From contig NZ_CP041352.1 in the NCBI RefSeq assembly GCF_009746125.1, positions 771,847-835,846 on the forward strand: 64,000 nucleotides of DNA. Direction: 5' to 3'. Of this stretch, positions 33,697-43,483 are shown in pieces; positions within the stretch are counted from its first letter, which is position 1, and each line of letters opens with the position of its first letter. The DNA is from Casimicrobium huifangae. GTDB lineage: Bacteria > Pseudomonadota > Gammaproteobacteria > Burkholderiales > Casimicrobiaceae. The translations under genes were made by a program, and so were the position numbers. The notes beneath the pieces were generated by a model that saw only the letters and a list, made by a program, of their open reading frames with translations, was not told the origin of the DNA and did not search any database.

Positions 33697-35898
33697 CTAC
33701 GCGGCTTGCCGCCGCAGCGCCTCCCGGTGGCGCAACGCCTGCGACAGCAGCATCGGGCTGGCCAGCGCTATGCCAAGCAGCAACATTTTGACCCCTGGGG
33801 CGATCATCACCAGCGCCGCGACAACAGTAAGCGCCCGCTCCCACCCCTTCATTTCGACCAGCAGGAAGCGCGACAGCGCCGCCGCGAGCAGCAGGATGCT
33901 GATGATGCAGGCGGTGAACACCACGGCAAATGCCTCCCAGGTAAATCCCTTGGTTACGATCAGCAGTGCCGGCGAGAAGACGAAGATAAGGGGCACCAGT
34001 GCCTTGCCGAGCCCGAGCCGGAAGGCGGTGTTGCCGGTTTTGAACGGATCCGAGTTGGCCATGCCCGCAGCGGCGTAGGCCGCGAGCGCGACAGGTGGTG
34101 TGATGTCGGCCAGTACGCCGTAGTAGAAAACAAAAAAGTGGGCGACGATCGGCTCCACGCCCATCTGCACCAGCGCCGGCGCTGCCACGGTGACCATGAT
34201 GATGTAGTTGGCGGTGGTCGGAATGCCGCAGCCCATGAGGATGCAGACAAAGCCGGTCATGAACAGCGCACTGAGCAGCATCAGCGTCTGCTTGCTGGCG
34301 AGCCAGGCGGGCAGGAACGAAGTGAAAAATTCCGCCATCGACGCCGCTGCCGCATTCACGATGTAGCTCACCTTGAAGCCAACGCCGGTGAGCGTCACCA
34401 CGCCGATGACCAGTCCGACGGTGCCTGCCGCTGCGCCCACTGCCAGCGCGTACTTGGCGCCAGTGGAGAAGGCGTCGATCAGCTCTGCGCGGGTGAAGCG
34501 CGCGGGCAGATTCACCGTCTTGAGCAATGCAACAAAGACCACGGCCGCCACCGCGAACAGCACGACGCCGTAGTTCTCAAGCTGGCCGGAAATGATGATG
34601 GCCAGCACGGCATGCAGCACCAGCATGACGGCAAGGCCTTTGGCATTGTTGCCCTGCTCGGACGTGGTGAGCCCGACGATGATGCAGCTGGTGATGCCTG
34701 CGAAGGCCGACACGTACGGTGTGAAGCCACTCATCAGCGTACCGACCAGCAGCACGAGCGGAATCAACGTTGGCCAGCGCTTGCGGAAGCTCTCCTTGAC
34801 GCTCGGCAGTTCGTCAGCCGACAGGCCGCGCAACCCGGTGCGTTTGGCTTCGAAATGCACCTGCCAGAACACGCCAAAGAAGTGCATGAAGGCGGGCGCG
34901 ATGGCGGCGATGACGATGGTGGAATACGGTAGCGCGAGGAACTCGATCATCAGGAAAGCGGCCGCACCCATGATGGGGGGTGTGATCTGGCCACCGGTGG
35001 ACGCCGCGGCTTCAACACCGCCGGCGAAATGGCGCGGATAGCCCACCTTGATCATTGCTGGAATGGTCAGCGAGCCCACCGTCACCGCGTTGGCGACCGA
35101 TGACCCGGACAGCATGCCGAACATTGCCGAACCGAACACGCTCACCTTGGCGGGGCCACCGGCATATTTTCCTGCGATGGAGGAGGCGACGTCGAGAAAC
35201 AACTGGCCGAGACCGATGCGCGTCGCCAGAACACCGAACAGTACGAAGTGAAAGACGTAGGTCGCCACCACACCGACGGCGATGCCGTAGACGCCCTGGC
35301 TGGTGAGGTACTGATGGTTGACCACCTGTGACCAGGTTGCCCCCGCGTGTTTGAGCAAACCCGGAAACACCGGGCCAAACATCGCATAGAGCATGAAGAC
35401 GATGGCGATGATCGGCAACGGCCAGCCCATCGCGCGGCGCGTGGCCTCGAGCAGCAATACGATCAGCGTGGTGCCCATGACCACGTCGAGCGTGTCCGGG
35501 TTGCCAACGCGAAACGCCAGATCGTCAAACACGTAGGGGATGTAGAGCGCCGCGGCGACGGCCGCGATGGCGCAAAGCCAGTCGTAGAGCGGCAGACCGA
35601 GCGGGTGGTGCCAGCTTGACTGCTGTTGCGCTGCGGTTTTTTTGTTGAAGGCGAAGACCAGAAAAATCAGGCCGAGCACGAAGGCCAGATGCACGCCGCG
35701 ATGCGTCGCTTCACGCAGCAGGCCGAAGCCTGCGGTGTAGTAGTGAAAGCAGGAGAGCGCAATCAGCAGCGTGGTGACCGTGGTCGCCGCGATATTTGCC
35801 ATCGGGCGAAAACGCATCTCGTTGTCGTACTTTGCTTCGAGTTCGGCGACTGCCTTTTCGTCAATACGGTCAGCGCGGTCATTGCTTGAAGTGCTCAT
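33697..35898 (-). CDS. TRAP transporter fused permease (DctQM)
   Basis: Inner-membrane permease of a TAXI-type TRAP system, 733 residues with the small DctQ-like and large DctM-like parts fused. It starts at ATG 35898 with a charged cytosolic end (MSTSSNDRADRIDEKAVAEL). The DctM part has conserved segments GSSVANAVTVGSLTIPAMIK, GYPRHFAGGVEAAASTGGQI (the TRAP motif around GGQITPPIMGAAAF) and MGCGIPTTANYIIMVTVAAP. It imports its substrate with an ion gradient, using the periplasmic receptor encoded just upstream. The substrate is unknown; TAXI systems often carry dicarboxylates or amino acids. Confidence 0.94.
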   Translation of the reverse strand: MSTSSNDRADRIDEKAVAELEAKYDNEMRFRPMANIAATTVTTLLIALSCFHYYTAGFGLLREATHRGVHLAFVLGLIFLVFAFNKKTAAQQQSSWHHPLGLPLYDWLCAIAAVAAALYIPYVFDDLAFRVGNPDTLDVVMGTTLIVLLLEATRRAMGWPLPIIAIVFMLYAMFGPVFPGLLKHAGATWSQVVNHQYLTSQGVYGIAVGVVATYVFHFVLFGVLATRIGLGQLFLDVASSIAGKYAGGPAKVSVFGSAMFGMLSGSSVANAVTVGSLTIPAMIKVGYPRHFAGGVEAAASTGGQITPPIMGAAAFLMIEFLALPYSTIVIAAIAPAFMHFFGVFWQVHFEAKRTGLRGLSADELPSVKESFRKRWPTLIPLVLLVGTLMSGFTPYVSAFAGITSCIIVGLTTSEQGNNAKGLAVMLVLHAVLAIIISGQLENYGVVLFAVAAVVFVALLKTVNLPARFTRAELIDAFSTGAKYALAVGAAAGTVGLVIGVVTLTGVGFKVSYIVNAAAASMAEFFTSFLPAWLASKQTLMLLSALFMTGFVCILMGCGIPTTANYIIMVTVAAPALVQMGVEPIVAHFFVFYYGVLADITPPVALAAYAAAGMANSDPFKTGNTAFRLGLGKALVPLIFVFSPALLIVTKGFTWEAFAVVFTACIISILLLAAALSRFLLVEMKGWERALTVVAALVMIAPGVKMLLLGIALASPMLLSQALRHREALRRQAA

Positions 35899-35956
35899 GG
35901 ATCCCCCGGATGCTGTGGCTTGATGCTGCGCCAGCAGGTACTGGTTGCAGCAAACA

Positions 35957-35983
35957 AAAAAGGCCGGTGATCGCCGGCCTTTT
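35957..35983. terminator. Hairpin between TAXI receptor and permease genes
   Basis: AGGCCGG and CCGGCCT arms around TGATCG, with A-run and T-run flanks on both sides. It lies between the receptor stop at 36004 and the permease start at 35898, so it can partly terminate transcription and make receptor exceed permease. Confidence 0.75.
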
Positions 35984-36003
35984 CTGCTGGCTTCCTGTCT
36001 GGT

Positions 36004-36975
36004 TTACTTGACCAGACCGACTTCCTTGTAGAACTTCTCGGCACCCGGATGCAGCGGAATGCCGGCGCCAGCGACGGCGTTGGCGCGTACGATGGCCTTG
36101 CCTTTGGCATGGCCGGCATCCAGCGCCTTGCGCGCGTTGTCGCTCCACAGCGCTTTGGTGATGTTGTAGACGAGCGTCGCATCCTGCTTGGCGCTGGTCA
36201 CCCATTGCGCACCAACCGCCAGCGTCTTCACGGCGCCTACGCCCTTGTAGGTGTCGGCCGGAATGTTGTCGACGGCGTAGAAGCCGAACTGTTTGACCAG
36301 CTTGTCGGCTTCCGGGCCGCTGATCGACAGCACGTCAATGCCACCGGTGGCGGCCAGCTCGGCGATGGCGCCGGCCGGGTAGCCACCGACGAAGAAGAAG
36401 GCGTCGAGCGAATTGTCCTTGAGCTTTTCGCCGGCGGCGTTCGGCTTCAGGAATTCAGGCTTGATGTCCTTTTCAGTCACCCCGTACGCGGCGAGGATCG
36501 CACGCGCGTTCACCAGCGTACCGGAGCCCGGCTCGTCGAGCGAAACGCGCTTGCCCTTGAGGTCGGCGACGCTCTTGATGTTGGCCGCCTTGCGCACCAC
36601 GAGGTGGAAGCTCTCGGGATAAAGGTTCGCGATCAGTCGCAGATCGGCCACCTTCGGCTTGCCCTCGAAGGTGCCGGTGCCGGTGTAAGCCCAATAGGCC
36701 ACGTCGGCCTGCGAGAAGCCGGATTCGGCGCCGCCGCCCTGAATGGCGTTGACATTGGCGACCGAGCCGTTGGAAGCGACCGCCGTCGCCACCAGATTCG
36801 GCACTGCCGGTTGCGAGATGGCGTTGGCGATCAGGCCGCCGATCGGGTAGTAGGTGCCCGCCGTGCCGCCGGTGTTGATGCGGAAGAAAGTTTGTGCCGA
36901 CGCAATGCTGCCTGCGGTGACAGCAAACAGTCCGGTCGCGGCACAGAGTGCGCCAATGAGTGAACGCTTGATCAT
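36004..36975 (-). CDS. TAXI-family TRAP solute receptor
   Basis: Periplasmic binding protein of 323 residues. The ATG at 36975 gives a signal peptide (LIGALCAATGLFAVTAGSIA) cleaved near ASAQ. The mature domain opens with the TAXI signature FRINTGGTAGTYYPIGGLIA. It then has the two-lobe pattern GYPAGAIAELAATGGIDVLS and KTLAVGAQWVTSAKQDATLV. It delivers ligand to the fused permease encoded next. A ribosome site AAGGA sits before the ATG. The family binds glutamate, ectoine-type or uncharacterised ligands, so none is assigned. Confidence 0.94.
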   Translation of the reverse strand: MIKRSLIGALCAATGLFAVTAGSIASAQTFFRINTGGTAGTYYPIGGLIANAISQPAVPNLVATAVASNGSVANVNAIQGGGAESGFSQADVAYWAYTGTGTFEGKPKVADLRLIANLYPESFHLVVRKAANIKSVADLKGKRVSLDEPGSGTLVNARAILAAYGVTEKDIKPEFLKPNAAGEKLKDNSLDAFFFVGGYPAGAIAELAATGGIDVLSISGPEADKLVKQFGFYAVDNIPADTYKGVGAVKTLAVGAQWVTSAKQDATLVYNITKALWSDNARKALDAGHAKGKAIVRANAVAGAGIPLHPGAEKFYKEVGLVK

Positions 36976-37115
36976 CAGGAATCCTTCGAAAATTACTGGA
37001 AAGGAATTGCGCCGGTGGTGCGACGCCTGACAACCATTGTATGGGCGCGTGCGCAGAAGCCGCATGCAGGTTTTGCATGGCGGTCTGCCAGGCGCAGATA
37101 CGTGCTTCCGTCGCC

Positions 37116-38270
37116 TCACGGATCGCTGGCGAAGCTGACCGCGAGCGCGCCACGGCCGACCAGCAGCGCGTTACCCATGCTCATGCTGGCCAGATGCAGC
37201 GTCACCTGGTGGCGCAGGCAGGCGTCTTCCAGCGCAATGAAGGCGGGCAATTGACGCACGCTGGTTTCGTCACCAGCGAAGCTGACACAGACGAAGGGCG
37301 CAGCGAGCCCGGTGCGTACTTGCTGTGTCACGCTTTCGAAGGCGCGGGCGACGGCGGCGTCGAAGCCGCGCAGTTGGGTGACGACCGACAGCTCGGCGCC
37401 TTGCGCGCGCACCAGCGGCGTACGGTCGAGCACCTTGCCGACGCCATAGCTCAACCACGCCAACGGTGCCTCGCCGTCGAGACGGCTGCGACGCTGAAAG
37501 AATGAAACGTCAGCCGGAACCACCAGCGTGCGCACCTGTTGCCGCAGGCCGTCGATCTGCTGCACTACACGCGGCACGCTGATGCCGTCATCAAGCAACC
37601 GTGCGCACTCGCAGACCAGCACCCCTTGACCGTTCAGCGCGGTGGTCGAGTCGATCACCCACATCTTGAACGGCCGCGCAATGCCTTGCTGGCGGCGCGC
37701 GCGCCCGTGTTGCAGCATCAGGTTTTGCGCAGCGGTGAGCGAGTTCATGTAGGCGTTGCCGCGGCGCGAGGCCTGGGCGATTTCGAGCACGAAGTCGGTG
37801 CTGGCGAGCAGGCGTTCGTGTACGCAGTCACCGGTGCCGGCAACGCTCAGCGGCAGCACTTGCGCATCGGGCTCGGCGCGGTTGAGCTCGTGGTCGAAGA
37901 ATTCGCGGCGCCGCTCGACATCGGCCGCGCCATTGCGGCCATCGGTCTGGCTGCCGCGCGGGTTGCGCACCCGAAACGGCAGCACCAATACGCGCCGGGC
38001 GGCCAGCCAATCCTCGGGCAGATCGCAGGCGGCGTCGGTCACCAGCAAAGCGCGCGCGGCATCATGGCCACCCGTGCCGGGCACTGCCACGCTGTCGCTG
38101 ACGTGATGAGTCGCGGGCGTGGTCGCAGCGACTTCCTGGCGCGGCTTCCGGACAGCGACCAGTCCCCCCGAGAGACTGTAGGCATAGGCGTCAGCGACGT
38201 AGCGGGCGACTTCACCCGGCGCACCCTGGGCGTTGGTGCGGAAACGGGCGCTGGCGGGTGTCGTGCTCAT
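37116..38270 (-). CDS. DegV family protein, paralogue 1
   Basis: Fatty-acid-binding DegV/EDD fold. In other bacteria, DegV-type proteins supply fatty acids to a kinase; here the function is not known. The 384-residue translation from the ATG at 38270 has a long variable N-terminus. It then has the two-domain pattern ALLVTDAACDLPEDWLAARR, the core segment MWVIDSTTALNGQGVLVCEC, and a C-terminal VSFAGDETSVRQL. It is clearly related to the second DegV at 40046, which lies on the other side of amt and on the same strand. The 38271-38810 interval holds element E and the amt promoter. Confidence 0.82.
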   Translation of the reverse strand: MSTTPASARFRTNAQGAPGEVARYVADAYAYSLSGGLVAVRKPRQEVAATTPATHHVSDSVAVPGTGGHDAARALLVTDAACDLPEDWLAARRVLVLPFRVRNPRGSQTDGRNGAADVERRREFFDHELNRAEPDAQVLPLSVAGTGDCVHERLLASTDFVLEIAQASRRGNAYMNSLTAAQNLMLQHGRARRQQGIARPFKMWVIDSTTALNGQGVLVCECARLLDDGISVPRVVQQIDGLRQQVRTLVVPADVSFFQRRSRLDGEAPLAWLSYGVGKVLDRTPLVRAQGAELSVVTQLRGFDAAVARAFESVTQQVRTGLAAPFVCVSFAGDETSVRQLPAFIALEDACLRHQVTLHLASMSMGNALLVGRGALAVSFASDP

Positions 38271-38474
38271 GAGTCGAAAAAATCTCCGGTTGCAGTCTTC
38301 CTGCGCGCGATGGGAGATGGCGCGAGTCGGCGCGATGCGCCGGTGAAGTCTCGTTACGCCGATCAGCCGGTTGCTTGAAAAAACGCATTCGTGGCCCGCT
38401 TTGCGCCAGTTTGTGCATGGCCAATCGGCGTACTTCGACGTGAGCATCTTTTCAATGAAAGCTATATTCGATAA

Positions 38475-38548
38475 GGGCTTGAAGCGTGGAAAGCTCATAA
38501 GTCGACTTTGAGCAAAATGGGGCCACAGGCCCTTTCACAAAGCTCATT
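38475..38548 (+). repeat. Four-box intergenic element, copy E (shortened)
   Basis: GGGCT at 38475, AGTCGAC at 38500, GGCCC at 38528 and box 4 as AAAGCTCAT from 38539. The first two spacings (25, 28) match the family; the last is 11, consistent with a 17-nt deletion. GCTCA/TGAGC and GTGG/CCAC flank box 2. It lies upstream of the amt promoter. Confidence 0.6.
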
Positions 38549-38758
38549 GGCATAAAAAGATGCCTATCCGCAGCAACCCCATGCCCCGTGCTGGCAGTTC
38601 AGCGGCAGCGTGCTGCGGAGTCTGTCGCATCAGGATCGTCCGCACAAAAATAGTGCTCAAGCGCTTCTGATGCACCGTGAAAGCGCTCCCCGGAAAATGT
38701 CGTTCTGGTGCGCGAAGAAAAAGTGTCAATAAAACAAAGACTTGCATGCACCATTATC

Positions 38759-38774
38759 GGGCACGCTAATTGCT
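38759..38774 (+). promoter_or_regulatory. Sigma-54 promoter of amt
   Basis: GGGCACGCTAATTGCT has the invariant GG and GC exactly 10 bp apart and otherwise fits TGGCACG-N4-TTGCW except at the first base. It starts transcription near 38785, 25 bp before the GTG at 38811. TGCACCATTATCGGGCA, overlapping it at 38747-38763, resembles an NtrC site. This fits nitrogen control of an ammonium transporter. Confidence 0.7.
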
Positions 38775-38810
38775 AATCCGTACAAGACTTTTTCTTGATG
38801 CGGGGGAACG

Positions 38811-40013
38811 GTGGAAGCACTGAAGACTGCCAACGACACGCTCTTCATCCTGCTTGGCGCGATCATGGTGCTGGCGATGCATGCCGGCTTCGCATTTCTG
38901 GAGCTCGGCACCGTGCGTGCCAAGAACCAGGTCAATGCGCTGGTGAAGATCCTGGCTGATTTCGCGGTGTCAACCGTGGCTTACTTCATCGTCGGCTACT
39001 GGATCGCCTACGGCGCGAACTTCTTCGGTCCGGCCGAAGCACTGGCGGCCAAGAGCGGCTACGAGCTGGTGAAGTTTTTCTTCCTGCTGACCTTCGCGGC
39101 GGCGATCCCGGCGATTGTGTCCGGTGGTATCGCCGAGCGGGCGAAGTTTGGCCCGCAGCTGGTTGCCACGCTGTTCCTCGTCGCGCTGGTCTATCCGCTG
39201 TTCGAACGCATCGCGTGGAACGGCGGCTTTGGCGTCCAGGCCTGGCTCAAGGCCTCGTTTGGCGAGGAGTTCCATGACTTCGCCGGCTCGGTCGTGGTGC
39301 ACGCAGTCGGTGGCTGGATCGGTCTGATTGCGGTGCTGTTGCTCGGGCCGCGCACAGGGCGCTACGGCAAGCAGGGCCAGATCGCCGCGCATCCACCGTC
39401 ATCGATTCCGTTTCTGGCGCTGGGCGCCTGGGTGCTGGCGGTCGGCTGGTTCGGCTTCAATGTGATGAGTGCGCAGACCATCGACAAAATCAGCGGTCTG
39501 GTTGCGGTGAACTCGCTGATGGCGATGGTCGGTGGCACGCTGGTGGCGCTGCTGGTCGGCCGCAACGACCCCGGTTTTGCCTACAACGGGCCGCTGGCCG
39601 GGCTGGTCGCCGTGTGTGCCGGCTCGGACGTGATGCATCCGCTGGGCGCGCTCGCCGTGGGTGGCATCGCTGGCGCCATCTTCGTCTACATGTTCACGCT
39701 GACGCAGAACAAGTGGAAGATCGACGACGTGCTCGGCGTCTGGCCGCTGCACGGACTTTGCGGCGCCTGGGGCGGCGTCGCGGCGGGCATCTTCGGCAGC
39801 AAGGCGCTGGGCGGCATTGGTGGCGTCGCATTCGCGTCGCAACTGGTCGGCACACTGATCGGCATCCTGATTGCGGTGTTTGGTGCCGCCATCGTTTATG
39901 GTGCGATCAAGAATTTCGCCGGGCTTCGCCTGGACGCCGAGGAGGAATACAACGGCGCCGACCTGACCATCCACAAGATCTCGGCGACGCCCGGGCTTGA
40001 TCCGCGCGCCTAG
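38811..40013 (+). CDS. amt: Ammonium transporter
   Basis: Inner-membrane Amt/MEP channel of 400 residues with about 11 hydrophobic helices, for ammonium or ammonia uptake. Family segments: MHAGFAFLELGTVRAKNQVN, AAIPAIVSGGIAERAKFGPQ, HAVGGWIGLIAVLLLGPRTG (a His-containing channel region), and GFNVMSAQTIDKIS. The start is GTG at 38811, preceded by GGGGGAA. A sigma-54 promoter lies 37-52 bp upstream, which implies activation under nitrogen limitation. No glnK gene follows. The flanking DegV genes run opposite to it, so it is monocistronic. Confidence 0.95.
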   Translation: MEALKTANDTLFILLGAIMVLAMHAGFAFLELGTVRAKNQVNALVKILADFAVSTVAYFIVGYWIAYGANFFGPAEALAAKSGYELVKFFFLLTFAAAIPAIVSGGIAERAKFGPQLVATLFLVALVYPLFERIAWNGGFGVQAWLKASFGEEFHDFAGSVVVHAVGGWIGLIAVLLLGPRTGRYGKQGQIAAHPPSSIPFLALGAWVLAVGWFGFNVMSAQTIDKISGLVAVNSLMAMVGGTLVALLVGRNDPGFAYNGPLAGLVAVCAGSDVMHPLGALAVGGIAGAIFVYMFTLTQNKWKIDDVLGVWPLHGLCGAWGGVAAGIFGSKALGGIGGVAFASQLVGTLIGILIAVFGAAIVYGAIKNFAGLRLDAEEEYNGADLTIHKISATPGLDPRA

Positions 40014-40043
40014 CAGCCGGCTAGCGCGAATCTGCGCGGGGAG

Positions 40044-40070
40044 CGCTACGCAATCACTGATTGCGTAGCG
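40044..40070. terminator. Perfect 13-bp inverted repeat between amt and DegV-2
   Basis: CGCTACGCAATCA and TGATTGCGTAGCG flank a single C. It overlaps the last codons of the DegV gene, so it is partly coding. It lacks a T-run but could act as a convergent, factor-assisted terminator. Confidence 0.4.
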
Positions 40071-41116
40071 AACGCGATGGAGAAGGCGTCGGCACCAACA
40101 TTGAGCCCGCCGGTCATGCTCATCGTCGACAGGATCATCTGCACGCCATGCCACTGGCAGGCGACTCGCAGGTCGCTGAAGGCCGGAAGTGCGCGAACGT
40201 CGTCGAGATCGCCGGCATAGCTGAGGCAGACCACCGGTACGGTGAGTCCGCGCTTGACCTGGTCAATGCACAGCCGGATGGTGCGGTCCAGCGCCTCTTC
40301 GTGACCGCGAACCTTCAGCAGCGGCCCGGTGTGCCCGGCGTGGGCATGGATCACCGGCCGGATATCGAGCCGTTGCGCAACGTTGTAGCCCAGCCAGGAC
40401 AGCGATTTGTCGCCCTTTTCGCGCGCGCGGGTGTAGAGATAGAACAGGTCCTTCGGCACTACCAGCGTATGCACCTGCCGGCGCAGGCGCTCCATCGCGG
40501 CTGCGACGTGTGGTGCCGGCACGCCTGCGTCGAGTTGCCGGATTGCCTCGGCCACCATGACGCCTTGCCCGGTAAAGCCGGTCTCGGTATCAACCACCCA
40601 GGTGCGAAAGGGATCACGATTGCCCAGCTCGCGGCGCACACGGTTATGTGATGTTGTCAGCGCCTGCATCGCCGCCAGCGAGTTGAGATAAATCTTGCTG
40701 CGGCTGGCGGTGATGGTGAGTTGCAGCACATAGTCGATGTGCGGCTCCAGATGCGACTGCAGATAGGCGCGGGTTTCGATCGGGCTGAGTGGCACAGTTG
40801 CTGCGCGCACACCGCGGGCGGCCAGATCCTTGTGGAAAAACTCGCTGGTGTCGAACTCATCGTGCGAATCGATCAGCGTCCAGTCGTCCACCTGCACGGT
40901 GATTGGCAGCACGCAAACATTGTGCTGGCGCAGCCATTCAGTGGGCAGGTCGCAGGCAGCATCCACCACCAGCAGGGTGCGCTTGCGGTCGGTCGCCGGG
41001 TGCTCCACGATCGAGGCCTCGACGGCTTCGGCGAGGGTCGCGAAGCGGCGGTCATTGGCGGCCGTATTGACGTTGAGTGGTGATTCGTACGCGTTGGCGA
41101 GGGACTGTTGTGACAT
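40046..41116 (-). CDS. DegV family protein, paralogue 2
   Basis: A 356-residue DegV/EDD-fold protein, paralogous to the gene at 37116. Shared motifs: TLLVVDAACDLPTEWLRQHN, TWVVDTETGFTGQGVMVAEA and VVCLSYAGDLDDVRALPAFS. The second gene has a shorter N-terminal region. Both probably bind a lipid or fatty acid. The ATG at 41116 is unambiguous. Its position beside amt on the far side of the first paralogue suggests an old duplication around amt or a functional link to nitrogen status. The latter is only inferred. Confidence 0.85.
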   Translation of the reverse strand: MSQQSLANAYESPLNVNTAANDRRFATLAEAVEASIVEHPATDRKRTLLVVDAACDLPTEWLRQHNVCVLPITVQVDDWTLIDSHDEFDTSEFFHKDLAARGVRAATVPLSPIETRAYLQSHLEPHIDYVLQLTITASRSKIYLNSLAAMQALTTSHNRVRRELGNRDPFRTWVVDTETGFTGQGVMVAEAIRQLDAGVPAPHVAAAMERLRRQVHTLVVPKDLFYLYTRAREKGDKSLSWLGYNVAQRLDIRPVIHAHAGHTGPLLKVRGHEEALDRTIRLCIDQVKRGLTVPVVCLSYAGDLDDVRALPAFSDLRVACQWHGVQMILSTMSMTGGLNVGADAFSIAFATQSVIA

Positions 41117-41587
41117 GACGGCCGTATTCCGGTGCTGCAGATGCGATAGGTGTACTTTGCAAGCAGCAACAGCACACTGCGCCGGATGTTACGGGCCGTT
41201 TTTGGTTGTATGTTCAAACAACCGGCCACGAACTTGCTTTTCAGAATGTTTGCATCAGAGCAATCCCCGGGAATATGCGGACGGCATGGTGGCAGGCCGT
41301 GCAGCGGCTCATTCGCGATCGTTCCGTTCGTTGGTGCGTGTATCGGTTGGCGGCCAGTACGGGCTTGGCAGCGCCAACTGGTTTTCGGGCATTTCGGCGG
41401 TTCACGGGGGCGCGGCCACCGTCAGATTAAGCAGTCTGGCTAGTGGCGCGACTGGCATAGGTTCGCGGCTCTATATACGCCGATGCTGCGGCGCAGTAAA
41501 ATAACAGGTTAACTTCTTTGCCCTGCTGCCGCCCGCCACATTCACTTTCCGTGGCCACTTGCGAGCCGGGCTCTTCAGGCAGCTCTC
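41117..41587. other. 471-bp gap between DegV-2 and typA
   Basis: I see no credible gene. Short open frames here have no family or ribosome site. A TAAAAT at 41497-41502 could be the typA -10 box, but the -35 is poor. The remainder shows nothing identifiable. Confidence 0.5.
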
Positions 41588-43432
41588 ATGACTACCAGCG
41601 CGAACTCCGGTCTTCGCAATATCGCCATCATTGCCCACGTTGACCACGGCAAGACGACCCTCGTCGACTGCCTGCTCAAGCAGTCGGGCACCTTCGCCGC
41701 GCACGAGCAGGTCGGCGAGCGGGTGATGGACAGCAACGACATCGAAAAAGAGCGCGGCATCACCATCCTCGCCAAGAACTGTGCGGTCACTTACAAGGGC
41801 ACCCGGATCAACATCGTCGATACCCCCGGCCACGCCGACTTTGGTGGCGAGGTCGAGCGCGTGCTGTCGATGGTTGACGGCGCACTCTTGCTGGTTGACG
41901 CGGTCGAAGGCCCGATGCCGCAGACGCGCTTCGTGACCAAGAAGGCGCTGGCGCTGGGTCACAAGATCATCGTGGTGGTCAACAAGGTCGACCGTCCGGG
42001 CGCACGTCCGGACTGGGTCGTCAATCAGACTTTCGAGCTGTTCGACAAGCTCGGCGCGACCGAAGAACAGCTCGACTTTCCGGTCGTTTTTGCCAGCGGC
42101 CTCAATGGCTGGGCGACCCTGACCGAGGGCGAAACCGGCACCAACATGGAGCCGTTGTTTGACACCGTGCTCGGCAAGATCCCGGCGCCGCATCTGGATG
42201 ACAAGGCGCCGCTGCAATTGCAGATCTCTGCCCTCGACTACAACAGCTACGTCGGCCGCATCGGCATTGGCCGCATCCATCGCGGCACCATCAAGCCCGG
42301 CGCGCAGTATGCGCTGCGCTACGGCGACGAAGAGCGCGGTATCGCCAAGGTCAATCAGGTGCTGACCTTCAAGGGCCTGGAACGCGCCGAGGCGGAAATC
42401 GCCAGCGCCGGCGACATCGTGGCGATTACGGGCATCGCCGACCTCGGGATTGGCTACACGATCTGTGACCGCGAGAACGCAGAAGGCCTGCCGCCGATCG
42501 CCGTTGACGAGCCGACGCTGACCATGAGCTTCTGCGTCAACACTTCGCCGCAGGCGGGCCGCGAAGGCAAATTCGTCACTTCGCGGCAGATCCGCGACCG
42601 GCTGCAGAAAGAGCTGCTGGCCAACGTGGCGCTGAAAGTGGAAGACACCGAGGACGCCGACATCTTCCGTGTCTCCGGCCGTGGCGAATTGCATCTGACG
42701 ATCCTGGTCGAAAACATGCGCCGCGAGGGTTACGAGCTCGCGGTCGGCAAGCCCGAAGTGCTGTTCAAGATGATCGACGGCGTGCAGTGCGAACCGATGG
42801 AGGCGCTGACCGTGGACGTGGAAGAAGGCCATCAGGGCGGCGTGATGCAGGCGCTCGGCGAGCGTCGTGGCGAGCTGACCAACATGGAAAACGATGGTCG
42901 TGGTCGTGCCCGGGTCGAATATCGCATTCCGGCGCGAGGCCTGATCGGTTTCCAGAACGAGTTCATGAATCTCACGCGCGGCACCGGGCTGATCTCGCAC
43001 ATCTTCGACGGCTACGCCCCGCATCGTGGCGACATTCCCGGTCGTCGCAATGGCGTGCTGATCTCGCAGGACGACGGCAATGCCGTGGGCTATGCGCTGT
43101 TCTCGCTGCAGGAACGCGGTCGTCTGTTCGTGGCGCCCGGCGACATCGTCTACGAGGGCATGCTGGTCGGAATTCACAGCCGTGACAACGATCTCGTCGT
43201 GAATCCGATCAAGGAAAAGAAGCTCACCAACGTGCGCTCGGCCGGCAAGGACGAGAACATCCTGCTGACGCCGCCGGTCAAGCTGACGCTCGAATACGCG
43301 GTGGAGTTCATCGAGGATGACGAGCTGGTAGAGGTGACCCCGAAATCGATCCGGCTGCGCAAGCGCTTCCTCGTTGAGCACGAGCGCAAGGCGGCTGCGC
43401 GGCGCGCCGAGGCGGCTGCAGTCGCCGTCTAG
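41588..43432 (+). CDS. typA: Translational GTPase TypA/BipA
   Basis: Ribosome-associated GTPase that aids 50S assembly and stress adaptation. It is 614 residues, the normal length. Domain I has the P-loop [16 protein letters not shown], switch [13 protein letters not shown], switch [22 protein letters not shown], and [12 protein letters not shown]. Domains II/III, then the BipA-specific C-terminal domain ([20 protein letters not shown]), follow. The ATG at 41588 gives [20 protein letters not shown], a proper start. The antisense strand has a long open frame, but it is only codon-bias shadow. Confidence 0.97.
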   Translation: MTTSANSGLRNIAIIAHVDHGKTTLVDCLLKQSGTFAAHEQVGERVMDSNDIEKERGITILAKNCAVTYKGTRINIVDTPGHADFGGEVERVLSMVDGALLLVDAVEGPMPQTRFVTKKALALGHKIIVVVNKVDRPGARPDWVVNQTFELFDKLGATEEQLDFPVVFASGLNGWATLTEGETGTNMEPLFDTVLGKIPAPHLDDKAPLQLQISALDYNSYVGRIGIGRIHRGTIKPGAQYALRYGDEERGIAKVNQVLTFKGLERAEAEIASAGDIVAITGIADLGIGYTICDRENAEGLPPIAVDEPTLTMSFCVNTSPQAGREGKFVTSRQIRDRLQKELLANVALKVEDTEDADIFRVSGRGELHLTILVENMRREGYELAVGKPEVLFKMIDGVQCEPMEALTVDVEEGHQGGVMQALGERRGELTNMENDGRGRARVEYRIPARGLIGFQNEFMNLTRGTGLISHIFDGYAPHRGDIPGRRNGVLISQDDGNAVGYALFSLQERGRLFVAPGDIVYEGMLVGIHSRDNDLVVNPIKEKKLTNVRSAGKDENILLTPPVKLTLEYAVEFIEDDELVEVTPKSIRLRKRFLVEHERKAAARRAEAAAVAV

Positions 43433-43445
43433 TCCGGAACGATCG

Positions 43446-43480
43446 CGGCCCGGCGCGAGCAGTCGTGCCGCGCGGGCCGT
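43446..43480 (+). terminator. Possible terminator after typA
   Basis: CGGCCCG with CGGGCCG, plus inner CGCG with CGCG, then GTTTG. The T-run is weak. It overlaps the leader of the next gene. Confidence 0.5.
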
Positions 43481-43483
43481 TTG

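Noticed and set aside
41150-41443. Small open frames in the DegV-2/typA gap
   Set aside because: No recognisable family, no ribosome site, and overlapping frames of equal quality.
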